NCBI RefSeq assembly: GCF_000382705.1
Contig: NZ_ARQE01000007.1
Coordinates: forward strand, 433 to 64,432
DNA from: Aureimonas ureilytica DSM 18598 = NBRC 106430
GTDB lineage: Bacteria; Pseudomonadota; Alphaproteobacteria; Rhizobiales; Rhizobiaceae
DNA: 64,000 nt
Reading direction: 5' to 3'
Part shown: positions 27,700 through 36,437 of the stretch, one piece after another
Layout of the letters: the number at the start of each line of letters is the position of its first letter
Position numbering within the stretch: position 1 is the first letter of the stretch
Translations under genes and position numbers: made by a program
The notes under the pieces: model-generated
The model's database searches: none
What the model saw: only the letters and a program-made list of their open reading frames with translations
Told to the model about the DNA's origin: nothing

Positions 27700-29271
27700 T
27701 TACTTCGCCGGCTTGATCAGGTAGGCCAGGGTCTCCTGGTCGACGCGCGGCTGGAAATCGACCGTATCGGCCTTGGCGGCCCACACCGTCTGCAGGATCA
27801 CGGTCGGGATCAGGGCGCGATCTTCCATGGCGATCTTCGACGTCTCCTCGAAGATCTTGCGGCGCTTCTCGTCGTCCAGTGTGCGCTGGCCCTCCTCGAA
27901 GAGCGTGTCGAACGCCTTGTTGGAGTATCCCGTGCGGTTGAAGGCGCCAAGGCCCAACGCCTTGTCGGCGGTGTGGACCATCGATCCGTAGGTGTAGGAC
28001 GCCTCGCCCGTGATCGTGCCCCAGGCCGACATCTGGACCGAGTAGTCGCCGCGCTGCGAGGCGGGGAAGAAGACCGTGCCGTTCAGGGCGTTGGCATTCA
28101 CCTTGAGGCCGGCCCGCGACCACATCTGGGCGAGCGCCTCGCACACCACCGAGTCGCCCGGCACGCGGTTGTTGGTGCAGGTGAAGTCGAACTCGAAGCC
28201 GTTGGGATATCCGGCCTCGGCAAGAAGCGCCTTGGCGCCCTTGAGATCGTATGTGGGCTCGGAGAGTTCGGTGGAGTAGCCGAAGAAACCCTCCGGCATC
28301 AGCTGGTTCGCCGGCTTGCCGAGACCTTCCAGGACGACGCGCACCAGCGTCTTGCGGTCGATCGCCTTGTCGAGCGCGGTGCGCACCTTGAGGTCGGCGA
28401 ACGGGTTGGCATCGACTTCCTTGCCGTCGACCTTCACCTTCTGGGGCAGGGTCGCCCCCTGAACGGGCTGAACGTTCAGGATGTAGAGCGAGTCGGAGAT
28501 GAACGTCTCCATGCTTCCGTCGCCCTTGATCGCCTGGTAGTCGCTCGCCGGGACATAGTTGATCAGGTCGACGCCGCCCGAGCGCAGGGCTGCGACGCGG
28601 GCGGCGTCGTCGGGGATCTCACGGCGCACCACGCGCTGCCAGTGGGGCTTCTCGCCCCAGTAATCCTCGTTGCGCTCGGCGACGAAATCGCCCTTGGGCG
28701 TCCAGGACACGAACTTGTAGGGTCCCGACCCGATCGCCTTGGCGCCGGAGTTGAACGCGTCGTTCTTGGCCTCGCCGGTGGACTTCGGCACGATGAAGAG
28801 GCGGATGAAGTCGTTGGGCAGCGACGGTGCGGTGCCATTGGTCGTGACGCGCAGTGTATACGGATCGACGACCTCCACCGACTTCACACGCTTGGTGTAG
28901 ATCGTCGTCGACATGGGGCCGGTGACCTGCGGAATGCGCTCAATCGAGAACTTCACGTCTTCGGCGGTCAACGGCTCGCCATTGTGGAATTTGACGCCGT
29001 CGCGGATCTTGAACTCCCACGTATCCTCGCCCGTCGGGGTCCACGACGTGGCGATGGCCGGCTGGAGCTGCAGGTTGTTGTCGACGCCGACCAGCGTGTC
29101 GAAGACATGGCGAAGCGTTTCGGCCTGGCTGCCGAGCGTCGACCAGTGCGGGTCGATCGAATCGGGGCCGGCCCGGACGCCGATCGTCAGCGTCTGGGCC
29201 TCGGCCGCCAAGGGCGCGGCCATCATCAGCGCGAGCGTGGCGATCGAAGCGTGCAGGAACTTGCGTGACAT
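27700..29271 (-). CDS. dppA: Peptide ABC transporter substrate-binding protein (family 5)
   Basis: A 523-residue periplasmic binding protein of the DppA/OppA class. The start is ATG 29271, which gives MSRKFLHASIATLALMMAAPLAAEAQ, a clean signal peptide, with AAGGGG upstream; the open frame to 29310 would run into an operator-like palindrome. Landmarks are TLRHVFDTLVGVDNNLQLQPAIATSWT, the EFKIRDGVKFHNGEPLTAEDVKFSIER block diagnostic for family 5, and a C-terminal DFQPRVDQETLAYLIKP. It captures the peptide or peptide-like cargo for the DppBCDF-type importer that follows. Confidence 0.92.
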   Translation of the reverse strand: MSRKFLHASIATLALMMAAPLAAEAQTLTIGVRAGPDSIDPHWSTLGSQAETLRHVFDTLVGVDNNLQLQPAIATSWTPTGEDTWEFKIRDGVKFHNGEPLTAEDVKFSIERIPQVTGPMSTTIYTKRVKSVEVVDPYTLRVTTNGTAPSLPNDFIRLFIVPKSTGEAKNDAFNSGAKAIGSGPYKFVSWTPKGDFVAERNEDYWGEKPHWQRVVRREIPDDAARVAALRSGGVDLINYVPASDYQAIKGDGSMETFISDSLYILNVQPVQGATLPQKVKVDGKEVDANPFADLKVRTALDKAIDRKTLVRVVLEGLGKPANQLMPEGFFGYSTELSEPTYDLKGAKALLAEAGYPNGFEFDFTCTNNRVPGDSVVCEALAQMWSRAGLKVNANALNGTVFFPASQRGDYSVQMSAWGTITGEASYTYGSMVHTADKALGLGAFNRTGYSNKAFDTLFEEGQRTLDDEKRRKIFEETSKIAMEDRALIPTVILQTVWAAKADTVDFQPRVDQETLAYLIKPAK

Positions 29272-29287
29272 GCCGGCGAACCCCTTG

Positions 29288-29311
29288 AGTGTTATATTAT
29301 GCCATAACACT
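29288..29311. promoter_or_regulatory. Perfect 8-bp-arm palindrome, candidate GntR operator
   Basis: AGTGTTAT (29288-29295) and ATAACACT (29304-29311) are exact inverted repeats around an 8-base spacer. It lies 16 bases upstream of the binding-protein gene start and 120 bases from the divergent GntR gene start. A regulator bound here would block the importer operon. The assignment to the GntR protein is by position only. Confidence 0.6.
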
Positions 29312-29430
29312 AGGGAGCGTTTCCAGCGCCGGTCAAGTCCAAATTTACGCCAGATTTATGCTGCAACTGCACAATTCTAGAGCTTTAATCCGGCTTGATG
29401 CCGCCGATGTAATGGTGCACTGATACATAC

Positions 29431-30480
29431 ATGAGCAATCTCGACACGCAGTTGGAACAGGTGGCAAACCGCATCGCGGCAGCGATCGACCGTGGCCTGT
29501 CGGTGCCGGTCAGCGTCCAGCTTCGCGGCGCCCTGGAATACGGCATCGCGTCGGGCGACCTGCCGGCCGGTTCCCAGTTGCCGTCCGTGCGCGCGCTCGC
29601 GGCCCGCCTCGGCGTATCGCCGGTCACGGTGTCGGGCGCCTATGCCGCCCTCCGCGCTTCGGGGCTGATGGAAGGGCGTGTCGGCGCCGGCAGCTTCGTC
29701 ACGAGGGGCGCCACCCCCGCGGCGGGTGGCGGAGACGCCCATCGCCTGCTCCAGACACGGATCGAGGATCTCGTCGAACTGGCGGAAGGGCTCGGGCTCG
29801 ATCGCCAGGAGCTCCTGCTGCGCGTCGCCAACGCGCGGGCGCGCCCGCGAGCCCTGCGCATCCTGATGCTCGGCATCTTTCCGGAAGCGACGCAAAGCTA
29901 CGCGGCGGTTCTGCGCACGCACCTGCCGGAGCGGGACGAGGTGCTGGCCGCAACGCTGCGCGACGCGCAGGACACGCGGCCCGCGGGCATCGATCTCGTG
30001 GTGACGCCGCTCAACGTGCGCGCCGAAGCGCAACGCCTCTTTCCGGGCCTGCCTGTGGTCGGCATGACCTTCATCCCGACCGAAACGACGCGCATCGAGC
30101 TGGCGCGGATCGCGCCCGAGGCGCGCGTCGCCGTGGTCTCGTATTTCGCCGAATTCCTGGCGCTCATGCGCGCCGGCATCCTGCGCTTCGCTCCGCACGT
30201 CTCGGCGACCGACGCGTGCCTGTGGGATGCGCCCGAGATCGACGAGGTCCTCGACCGGTGCGAGGTGCTGATCTTCGCCACCGGGGCCGAGAGCCTGCGC
30301 GAGCGCCTGTCGGCCGGTCAGAGGGCCATCGAATACCGCCACACCCCCGATCCCCACGCGATCCGAACCGAACTCCTGCCGGCCATGAAGGCGCGGCGCG
30401 AGACGCCCAGCATCGAGGAAGCCTCCGTTGAAGATAGAAGACAGCAACTGGTTCGAGATCGAAGCCTATCTGAAGCATGA
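29431..30480 (+). CDS. GntR-family transcriptional regulator with a large effector domain
   Basis: A 349-residue regulator. The winged helix-turn-helix covers residues ~20-90: SVQLRGALEYGIASGDLPAGSQLPSVRALAARLGVSPVTVSGAYAALRASGLMEGRVGAGSFV. It lacks the aminotransferase-sized MocR domain. The ~250-residue C-terminal part (RALRILMLGIFPEATQSYAAVLRTHL, TRIELARIAPEARVAVVSYFAEFLALM) resembles a ligand-binding Rossmann-like module that I cannot place in a named family. It is divergent from the dpp operon, and its 3' end overlaps the creatininase-family gene by 53 bases, which ties the regulator to both units. Confidence 0.82.
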   Translation: MSNLDTQLEQVANRIAAAIDRGLSVPVSVQLRGALEYGIASGDLPAGSQLPSVRALAARLGVSPVTVSGAYAALRASGLMEGRVGAGSFVTRGATPAAGGGDAHRLLQTRIEDLVELAEGLGLDRQELLLRVANARARPRALRILMLGIFPEATQSYAAVLRTHLPERDEVLAATLRDAQDTRPAGIDLVVTPLNVRAEAQRLFPGLPVVGMTFIPTETTRIELARIAPEARVAVVSYFAEFLALMRAGILRFAPHVSATDACLWDAPEIDEVLDRCEVLIFATGAESLRERLSAGQRAIEYRHTPDPHAIRTELLPAMKARRETPSIEEASVEDRRQQLVRDRSLSEA

Positions 30481-31129
30481 CGACCGCTGCGTGCTGCCGC
30501 TCGGCTCGACCGAGCAGCATGCCTATCTCAGCCTGTCGGTCGATTCGATCCTGGCCGAGCGCATGGCGACCGAGGCGGCGGAACCCCTCGGCGTGCCGGT
30601 CTTTCCGGTTCTCGCCTATGGCCTGACGCCCTATTTCAACGCCTATCCCGGCACGGTCTCCCTGCGCACGGTCACCTACATGGCCGTGGTGCGCGACATT
30701 CTCGACAGCCTCTACCGCAGCGGCTTCCGGCGCGTCCTCATCGTCAACGGGCACGGCGGCAACTCGCCCGTGCAGCCGGTGACCATGGAATGGATGGACG
30801 AGCGGCCCGGCGCCCGCGCCCGCTTCCACAACTGGTGGAACGCGCCGCGCGCCTGGGCCAAGGTGCAGGAGATCGACCCGAAGGCCAGCCACGCGTCCTG
30901 GATGGAGAACTTCCCCTGGACCCGCCTGCCCGGACGGCCCGTTCCCGGCGAGCAGAAGCCGATGGCCGACTTCGACCGGCTGAAGGACCGGTCTGCCGAA
31001 GGCGTTCGCGAACTCGTGGGCGACGGCAACTACGGCGGCTACTATCAGCGCGACGACGCCGAGATGGAGGCTCTCTGGCGCGTGGGCGTCGAGGAAACGC
31101 GCTCGCTTCTGGACGGAGACTGGCGTTGA
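30428..31129 (+). CDS. Creatininase-family amidohydrolase
   Basis: A 233-residue enzyme of the creatininase/MftE family, which uses two metal ions to hydrolyse cyclic amides or other C-N bonds. The metal-site blocks are LPLGSTEQHAYLSLSVDSILAE, SLRTVTY and the HGGN block in RRVLIVNGHGGN. The start is TTG 30428 with GAGGAAG just upstream. This gives the family-typical MKIEDSNWFEIEAYL N terminus, even though it overlaps the GntR gene. The last residues overlap the next gene (TTGA). Neighbours suggest it opens a lactam, or acts on an amide released from imported peptides. Its substrate is unknown. Confidence 0.85.
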   Translation: MKIEDSNWFEIEAYLKHDDRCVLPLGSTEQHAYLSLSVDSILAERMATEAAEPLGVPVFPVLAYGLTPYFNAYPGTVSLRTVTYMAVVRDILDSLYRSGFRRVLIVNGHGGNSPVQPVTMEWMDERPGARARFHNWWNAPRAWAKVQEIDPKASHASWMENFPWTRLPGRPVPGEQKPMADFDRLKDRSAEGVRELVGDGNYGGYYQRDDAEMEALWRVGVEETRSLLDGDWR

Positions 31130-32154
31130 ACCGGTCCGGCGAGCCGATCCTGATCTGGGGCGCCGGTGCGATCGGCGGCGTCCTCGGCGCCTATCTTCAA
31201 CGTGCCGGGCAGGATGTTCTCCTGGTGGATGTCGCAGGCGATCACGTCGAGGCGATGAACCGCGACGGGCTGGCGATCGAGGGGCCGGTCGAGGCGTTCC
31301 GCCAGAGCGTCCGCGCCTGTACGCCCGCAGAGGTCGAGGGCCGTTTCCGTCGCACGGTTCTGGCCGTGAAGGCCCATCACACCGAGGCCGCGCTCGACAT
31401 GCTCGCCCCGCACGTCGCGCAAGACGGCTTCGTCGTCTCGGCCCAGAACGGGCTCAACGAGACCGTCATCGCGAAACGGCTCGGCGCCGCGCGCACCATG
31501 GGCTGCTTCGTGAACTTCGGGGCCGACTGGCAGGCGCCCGGCCGCATCCTCTACGGCAACCGAGCCGCCATGGCGCTCGGCGAACTCGACGGCGCCGCGA
31601 CGCCTCGCCTGACGCAAATGCACGAGCTCTTCCGGCTCGTCGAGCCGCAGGCCGTGATGACCGACAACATCTGGGGCTATCTCTGGGGCAAGCTCGCCTA
31701 TGGCGCGCTCCTCTTCGCGACCGCCTTGACCCATGACTCCATGGCCGACGCCCTCGCACGCGAAACGCACTTTCCCGTCTTCGACACGCTTGGAAGCGAA
31801 GTGATGAGCCTTGCACGGGCCGAAGGCGTGGCGCCGCTCGGATTCAACGGGTTCGACCCCGACGCCTTTTCCGGAGCGCCGGGCTCCGAGGCCGCACGGC
31901 GTTCGGTCGCCGCCATGGCCGAGCACAATCGCCACACCGCCAAGACCCATTCCGGCATCTGGCGCGATCTGGCCGTTCGCAAGCGCCAAACCGAGGTCGA
32001 CGCGCAGGTTCTGCCGCTCGTCGCGATCGGGGGGCGTCACGGCATCGCGACGCCCGCTCTGTCGCGCCTCGTCGAACTCGTGCACGATCTCGAGGCCGGC
32101 CGCCGGGAGCAGTCGCTCGCCACTCTCGACGAGATGTTGCCCGCATGCGCCTGA
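31126..32154 (+). CDS. Ketopantoate-reductase-like NADPH dehydrogenase (ApbA/PanE family)
   Basis: A 342-residue protein starting at TTG 31126, which overlaps the preceding stop; GGAG lies about eight bases upstream. The N-terminal Rossmann fold is IWGAGAIGGVLGAYLQRAGQDVLLVD (residues ~9-35). LAVKAHHT carries the conserved Lys and VVSAQNGLNE follows. The C-terminal helical domain contains WGYLWGKLAYGALLFATALT. True PanE proteins reduce 2-oxopantoate, but genes like this in catabolic operons often act on other 2-oxo or 2-hydroxy acids. Given its place between a creatininase-family enzyme and an SDR, a role in the local pathway is likelier than pantothenate synthesis. Confidence 0.82.
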   Translation: MNRSGEPILIWGAGAIGGVLGAYLQRAGQDVLLVDVAGDHVEAMNRDGLAIEGPVEAFRQSVRACTPAEVEGRFRRTVLAVKAHHTEAALDMLAPHVAQDGFVVSAQNGLNETVIAKRLGAARTMGCFVNFGADWQAPGRILYGNRAAMALGELDGAATPRLTQMHELFRLVEPQAVMTDNIWGYLWGKLAYGALLFATALTHDSMADALARETHFPVFDTLGSEVMSLARAEGVAPLGFNGFDPDAFSGAPGSEAARRSVAAMAEHNRHTAKTHSGIWRDLAVRKRQTEVDAQVLPLVAIGGRHGIATPALSRLVELVHDLEAGRREQSLATLDEMLPACA

Positions 32155-32894
32155 GCCTTGCGGACCGCCGCTTCGTCGTGACCGGCGCCTCGCAGGGCAT
32201 CGGCCGGGCCATTGCCGCCCATCTCGTCGCTTCGGGTGCGCGTGTCGCCGTTCTCGACATCGACGCCGCCGGCCTCGATGCAGTCGAAGGCGCGACCGCG
32301 CGCATCGCCGCCGACCTCGGCCAGCGCAAGGACGCGCAGCGCGCCATCGCCGAAAGTGCCGCGGCGATGGGCGGCCTCGACGGTCTCGTCACTGCTGCCG
32401 GCGGCGTGCGGGGCCAGGTCGGGCGACCGCTCGAGACGATCGCGGAAGAGGACTTCGCCGCAATCCTCGACGCCAACCTGATGAGCGCGCTCTGGTGCGC
32501 GCAGGCGTCCCTGCCCTTCCTGAAACAGTCCGAGGCAGGCCGCATCGTCACGATCTCCTCGGGCGCCGGACTGCGGCCGAGCCTGACCGGCATCCAGGCC
32601 TATGCCTCGGCCAAGCACGCGCTCGTCGGGCTGACGCGTCAGCTCGCGCTGGAGCTTGGGCCCGCCGGCATCACCGTCAACTCCGTCGCGCCGGGCTTCG
32701 TCCTGTCGAACCCCTCCACCGAGCGCCAGTGGGACGCGTTCGGCCCCGAGCGGCAGGCCGAGGTCTTGAAGGGCACCCACATGCGGCGCCTCGGCACACC
32801 CGACGATATCGCGGCGGCCGCCCTGTTCCTCCTCAGCCTCGAAGCCTCCTGGATCACCGGACAGATCCTGTCGGTGGACGGCGGACGCGCGTGA
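32145..32894 (+). CDS. SDR-family oxidoreductase
   Basis: A 249-residue classical short-chain dehydrogenase. The cofactor motif TGASQGIG is at residues ~12-19, followed by an Asp at the end of beta-2 (VAVLDID) that suggests NAD(H) preference. Catalytic residues are Ser in TISSGAGL and the YASAK motif. The C-terminal part AALFLLSLEASWITGQILSVDGG is typical. It overlaps the upstream gene by ten bases. Probably oxidises a hydroxyl group in the pathway served by this operon. Confidence 0.88.
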   Translation: MRLSLADRRFVVTGASQGIGRAIAAHLVASGARVAVLDIDAAGLDAVEGATARIAADLGQRKDAQRAIAESAAAMGGLDGLVTAAGGVRGQVGRPLETIAEEDFAAILDANLMSALWCAQASLPFLKQSEAGRIVTISSGAGLRPSLTGIQAYASAKHALVGLTRQLALELGPAGITVNSVAPGFVLSNPSTERQWDAFGPERQAEVLKGTHMRRLGTPDDIAAAALFLLSLEASWITGQILSVDGGRA

Positions 32895-32917
32895 GACCGT
32901 TTGAAGAAAGCCATGCC

Positions 32918-33841
32918 ATGACCGACACTTTCGCTCTTGCCGTTCACGGCGGCGCCGGCACCATCGGGCGCGCGGCGCTGACACCGGACATCGAACGAGC
33001 CACCCATGCCGGCCTCGCCCGTGCGCTGGAGGCCGGCGCCGCGGTCCTGCGCGACGGCGGCGCGGCGCTCGACGCGGTGACGGCGGCGGTCTGTGCGCTG
33101 GAGGACGAGCCCCTCTTCAATGCCGGACGGGGTGCCGTGTTCACCAGCGCCGGCCGCCATGAGATGGACGCCGCCGTCATGAACGGTGCCGACCGGCGCG
33201 CCGGAGCCGTGGCCGGTCTCTTCGGCCCGCGCAACCCGGTCCGGGCTGCCCGCGCCGTCATGGAGCGGACGCCCCACGTCGTCCTGATCGGCGAGGCGGC
33301 GGAGCGTCTGGCGCGGGATGCGGGCCTGCCCTTCGAGGAGGCGGGCTACTTCTTCACGCAGAAGCGCTGGGACGCGCTGCAGGAAACACTGGCGTTGCGG
33401 GCGCGCGGCGAAACGTCGAAGGACGCCTCGGTCAGGCACGGCACGGTCGGCGCCGTCGCGCGCGACCGGCTCGGCAACCTCGCGGCCGCAACCTCGACCG
33501 GCGGGATGACAGGCAAGGCGCCGGGGCGGGTCGGCGACACGCCGGTGATCGGCGCGGGGACGCTCGCCGACGATGTCTGCGCCGTCTCCGGGACCGGCCA
33601 TGGCGAAGTCTTCATCCGCTTCGGCGCCGCCGCCGAGATCTCGGCCCGCATGCGCCACCTCGGCGAAAGCCTGGATATGGCGACGGCCCATGTCGTTCAT
33701 CGCATTCTCGCGCCCAATGACGGGTCCGGCGGCCTCATCGCGGTCGACCGGCACGGAAACGTCGCGCTGCCCTTCAACTCCGAAGGCATGTATCGCGGTT
33801 ACGTCAAAGGCGACGGGACGCCCGTGACGTCGATCTTCTGA
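32918..33841 (+). CDS. Isoaspartyl peptidase / plant-type L-asparaginase
   Basis: A 307-residue N-terminal-nucleophile hydrolase that self-cleaves into two subunits. The processing site is HGTVGAV, with Thr near residue 176 becoming the nucleophile. Further signatures are VHGGAG at the N terminus, LFNAGRGAVFTSAGRHEMDAAVM, and STGGMTGKAPGRVGDTPVIGAGTLAD after the cleavage site, including the Arg that binds the alpha-carboxylate. It hydrolyses beta-aspartyl dipeptides or asparagine. As the last gene of the unit opposite a peptide importer, it suggests that isoaspartyl or other unusual peptides are among the cargo. Confidence 0.9.
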   Translation: MTDTFALAVHGGAGTIGRAALTPDIERATHAGLARALEAGAAVLRDGGAALDAVTAAVCALEDEPLFNAGRGAVFTSAGRHEMDAAVMNGADRRAGAVAGLFGPRNPVRAARAVMERTPHVVLIGEAAERLARDAGLPFEEAGYFFTQKRWDALQETLALRARGETSKDASVRHGTVGAVARDRLGNLAAATSTGGMTGKAPGRVGDTPVIGAGTLADDVCAVSGTGHGEVFIRFGAAAEISARMRHLGESLDMATAHVVHRILAPNDGSGGLIAVDRHGNVALPFNSEGMYRGYVKGDGTPVTSIF

Positions 33842-34132
33842 CCGGCGCCCTCGGCGTTTGCAGGCCGTGTCGACGCGTCGATGGGTCCGCGAGCCCGCAA
33901 GGCCCTGCCTCGTGGGTTCCGGAACGGCGCCGGTCGGCGCAGCGCAAGGGACTGAAAGCGCGGGCCGGCCCGTTTGCGTCCCTCGGGCGGTCTCGCGTGC
34001 CGCCCGGAAGCGGTCATTCCGACGACAACAGGATGACCGTCCGATGAGCGCGATCGACCGATCGGCAGCCTTGCGGGCCCATGCCATTCGGCCCGATCAC
34101 GCTGGCGATCCATCCTGTTCTCTTGCCTTCGG

Positions 34133-36277
34133 TTAGAAGCGGTAGCGCAGGGAACCAATGACCTGGCGTCCTTCGGTGTAATAGCCGAAGCCGCCCGCGA
34201 AGACCGGGTCGCGCTTGTCGAAGACGTTGCGGACGTTGATCTGCGCCTCGGCCCCTTCCAGCTGTGCGTTCAGGCGCCGGAAGTCGTAGGAGGCCTTGGC
34301 ATCCACCAGGAACCGGTCGTCGTTGCGGAACGTGTTGGTGTCGTCGCCGTAGCTTTCACCGTCATAGCGCAGGCCGAGCCCCACACCCAGCCCTTCGGCC
34401 GGACCCTCGGCGAACGTGTAGGCGCCCCAGAGCGACACGCTGTGCTCGGGGATGCCGGAGGGCACCTTGCCCTGGTTGTCGCCCTGCGTGATCTCGAGGT
34501 CGAGATAGGTGTAGGCGAGCGTCAAGTCGATGCCGAGCGGAAGGCTCGTCGCGGCCTCGAGCTCGACGCCTTGCGAGCGAACCTCGCCGCGCTGAATCTG
34601 GAAGTTCTGGTTGACGGGGTCGGCGGCCAGGACGTTGGTCTGGACGATATGGAACACGGCCGCGCCGGCAGTCAGGTTCAGGTCGCTCGGCCGGTACTTC
34701 AAGCCCGCCTCGACCTGCTCGCCCTCGCTCGGTTCGAAGGACGCGCCCTCGAAGCTGCGCCCGATGGTCGGCGCGAACGAGGTCGAGTAGCTGAGGTAGG
34801 GCGACAAGCCGTTGTCGAAGAGGTAGCCCAGCCCGACGCGTCCGGAGAATTGGCTGTCGCGCTGTTCGGCATCGGTTCCAAGGCCGTTATTGGCCCGGTC
34901 CTGCGTGTCGAGCCAGTCGTGGCGTCCTCCGAGCGTCAGGACGAAGCGGTTCCACTCGACCTGGTCCTGGACATAGAGGCCGACCTGATCCTGGCGCGTC
35001 GTGACGTCGTAGAAATTGTAGCTCGGCCGTCCGATGAACTGCTGACCGTAGTTGAAGGTGACGAGGCTGAGGTCGGGAGCGGTCCCGAAGCCGATCTTGT
35101 GGCGCACGTCGACCGCGGTGTAGTCGAGCCCCGTCAGGAGCGTGTGCTCCAGCGCGCCCGTTGCGAACTTCGCCTCGGCCTGGTTGTCGATCGCGAAGGA
35201 GTCGAGCTTGTCGTTCACGACGACCGCCGAGCGGGACGCGCTCAGGCGATCGGGCCGGATGAAGCCGATCGTGGTGTAGGGCGAATCGGTGTAGATATGG
35301 GCGTAGCGCACGTTCTGGCGCAGGGTCCAGGTCTCGTTGAACTCGTGCGAGAGTTCGTAGCCTGCGCGTCCCTGATCCTGCAGGAAGGTGCCAAGCGCAG
35401 GATCGCCCGACTCGATGCCGGTAAAGCGGCCGTTCTCGTTGTAGATGCCCGGGTTGCCGCCGACCTCGTAATGCGAATACTCGCCCAGAAGCGTGAAGGA
35501 CGTCGCAAGGTCCTCGGAGCGGAATGTCAGCGCGGGCGCGATGTAGATCCGGTCGTCGGGGACCGAGCGAAGGTCGGTGTCGGCGCTGCGCGCCAAGCCC
35601 GTCAGGCGATAGAGGACGTTGTCGTTCCCGTTCACCGGGCCCGACACGTCGAACTGGGCCTGGTAGCGGTTGTTGTTGCCGATCTGGGTCTGGACCTCGT
35701 GGAAGGGCTGATCCGTCGGTCGCTTGGTGACGAGGTTGACGATGCCGCCGGGCGAGCCGCCTCCGTAGAGCACCGAGCTCGGCCCTTTCAGCACGCTGAT
35801 CGCCTCCAGGCCGTAGGGCTCGGTCTTGAACAGGGAGAAGACGCCGTTCAACTCGCGCAGCCCGTCCCGGTAAACGCCCGTATAGGTGACGTCGAAGCCG
35901 CGGATGTAGAAGGCGTCGAACCGGTTGTCCAAGCCGAACGCGTCGACGCGAACGCCGGGCGTGTAGGTGAGCGCCTCCTTGAGCGTCTGGACGCGGCGGT
36001 CGTCGAGCTGCTGGCGCGTGACGACGTTGACGGTCTGGGGGACCTTGGCGAGCGGGGTGTCGGTCTTGGTTCCGACGCGGGCCGAGGTTGCGACATAGCC
36101 ATCCTGCTGGACGCCTCCCCCCACGCCCACGCTCGGATTGCCGCCGACACCGTCCACGACCACCGTATCGAGCGTCACCGCGTCCTGGGCAGTGGCCGGC
36201 ACGGCCGCGCAGATCGCAACGAGGGATACGCTGAACATTCCGAGGCGAAGGAGGGACAGATCGGAGTGCGAAGACAT
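34133..36277 (-). CDS. TonB-dependent siderophore receptor
   Basis: A 714-residue outer-membrane receptor of the ferrichrome/FhuA-like siderophore class. It has a signal peptide ending near AVPATAQ, a TonB-box-like DTVVV just after, and a plug domain (~55-165) with PLAKVPQTVNVVTRQQLDDRRVQTLKEALTYTPGVRVDAFG and GGGSPGGIVNLVTKRP. A 22-strand barrel ends in the aromatic YRF. A RirA-type box overlaps its likely promoter, so iron repression is expected. The divergent neighbour is a siderophore-esterase-like hydrolase, which fits uptake of a ferric siderophore with ester bonds. No cognate ABC genes are adjacent. Confidence 0.93.
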   Translation of the reverse strand: MSSHSDLSLLRLGMFSVSLVAICAAVPATAQDAVTLDTVVVDGVGGNPSVGVGGGVQQDGYVATSARVGTKTDTPLAKVPQTVNVVTRQQLDDRRVQTLKEALTYTPGVRVDAFGLDNRFDAFYIRGFDVTYTGVYRDGLRELNGVFSLFKTEPYGLEAISVLKGPSSVLYGGGSPGGIVNLVTKRPTDQPFHEVQTQIGNNNRYQAQFDVSGPVNGNDNVLYRLTGLARSADTDLRSVPDDRIYIAPALTFRSEDLATSFTLLGEYSHYEVGGNPGIYNENGRFTGIESGDPALGTFLQDQGRAGYELSHEFNETWTLRQNVRYAHIYTDSPYTTIGFIRPDRLSASRSAVVVNDKLDSFAIDNQAEAKFATGALEHTLLTGLDYTAVDVRHKIGFGTAPDLSLVTFNYGQQFIGRPSYNFYDVTTRQDQVGLYVQDQVEWNRFVLTLGGRHDWLDTQDRANNGLGTDAEQRDSQFSGRVGLGYLFDNGLSPYLSYSTSFAPTIGRSFEGASFEPSEGEQVEAGLKYRPSDLNLTAGAAVFHIVQTNVLAADPVNQNFQIQRGEVRSQGVELEAATSLPLGIDLTLAYTYLDLEITQGDNQGKVPSGIPEHSVSLWGAYTFAEGPAEGLGVGLGLRYDGESYGDDTNTFRNDDRFLVDAKASYDFRRLNAQLEGAEAQINVRNVFDKRDPVFAGGFGYYTEGRQVIGSLRYRF

Positions 36278-36331
36278 GAAGGTGGGCCTCGGAGATGCGA
36301 AGAAGAATTCAGGGCTCCCAGCTATGAAACG

Positions 36332-36346
36332 TGATTTTTTGAGTCA
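36332..36346. promoter_or_regulatory. RirA-type iron box (TGA-N9-TCA) overlapping the receptor promoter
   Basis: TGATTTTTTGAGTCA fits the TGA-N9-TCA iron-responsive operator described for RirA regulons in alphaproteobacteria. On the minus strand the same bases overlap TTGACT (36347-36342), a good -35 hexamer for the receptor gene; the -10 is weak by eye. An operator over the -35 would give repression under iron sufficiency. The divergent esterase gene starts about 90 bases away. Confidence 0.55.
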
Positions 36347-36437
36347 ACATTTGTTCAGGCCTTGATCACGGTCTCTCCCGCATAAAATCACTCGCGCTTA
36401 CGGATTGCCGATCGGTGCAGCAGAAAGGTCACGCGTC

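Noticed and set aside
29407-29428. ATGTA...TACAT near the GntR gene start as a second operator
   Set aside because: Five-base arms around a 12-base spacer are expected by chance, and symmetry does not extend.
31811-32917. Long N-terminal extension of the isoaspartyl peptidase frame
   Set aside because: It overlaps the reductase and SDR genes in another frame and is Arg/Pro-rich; ATG 32918 gives the exact family N terminus.
34442-36334. A 630-codon plus-strand frame opposite the TonB receptor gene
   Set aside because: The minus strand has a signal peptide, plug, barrel and terminal aromatic residue; the plus frame has no recognisable domain.
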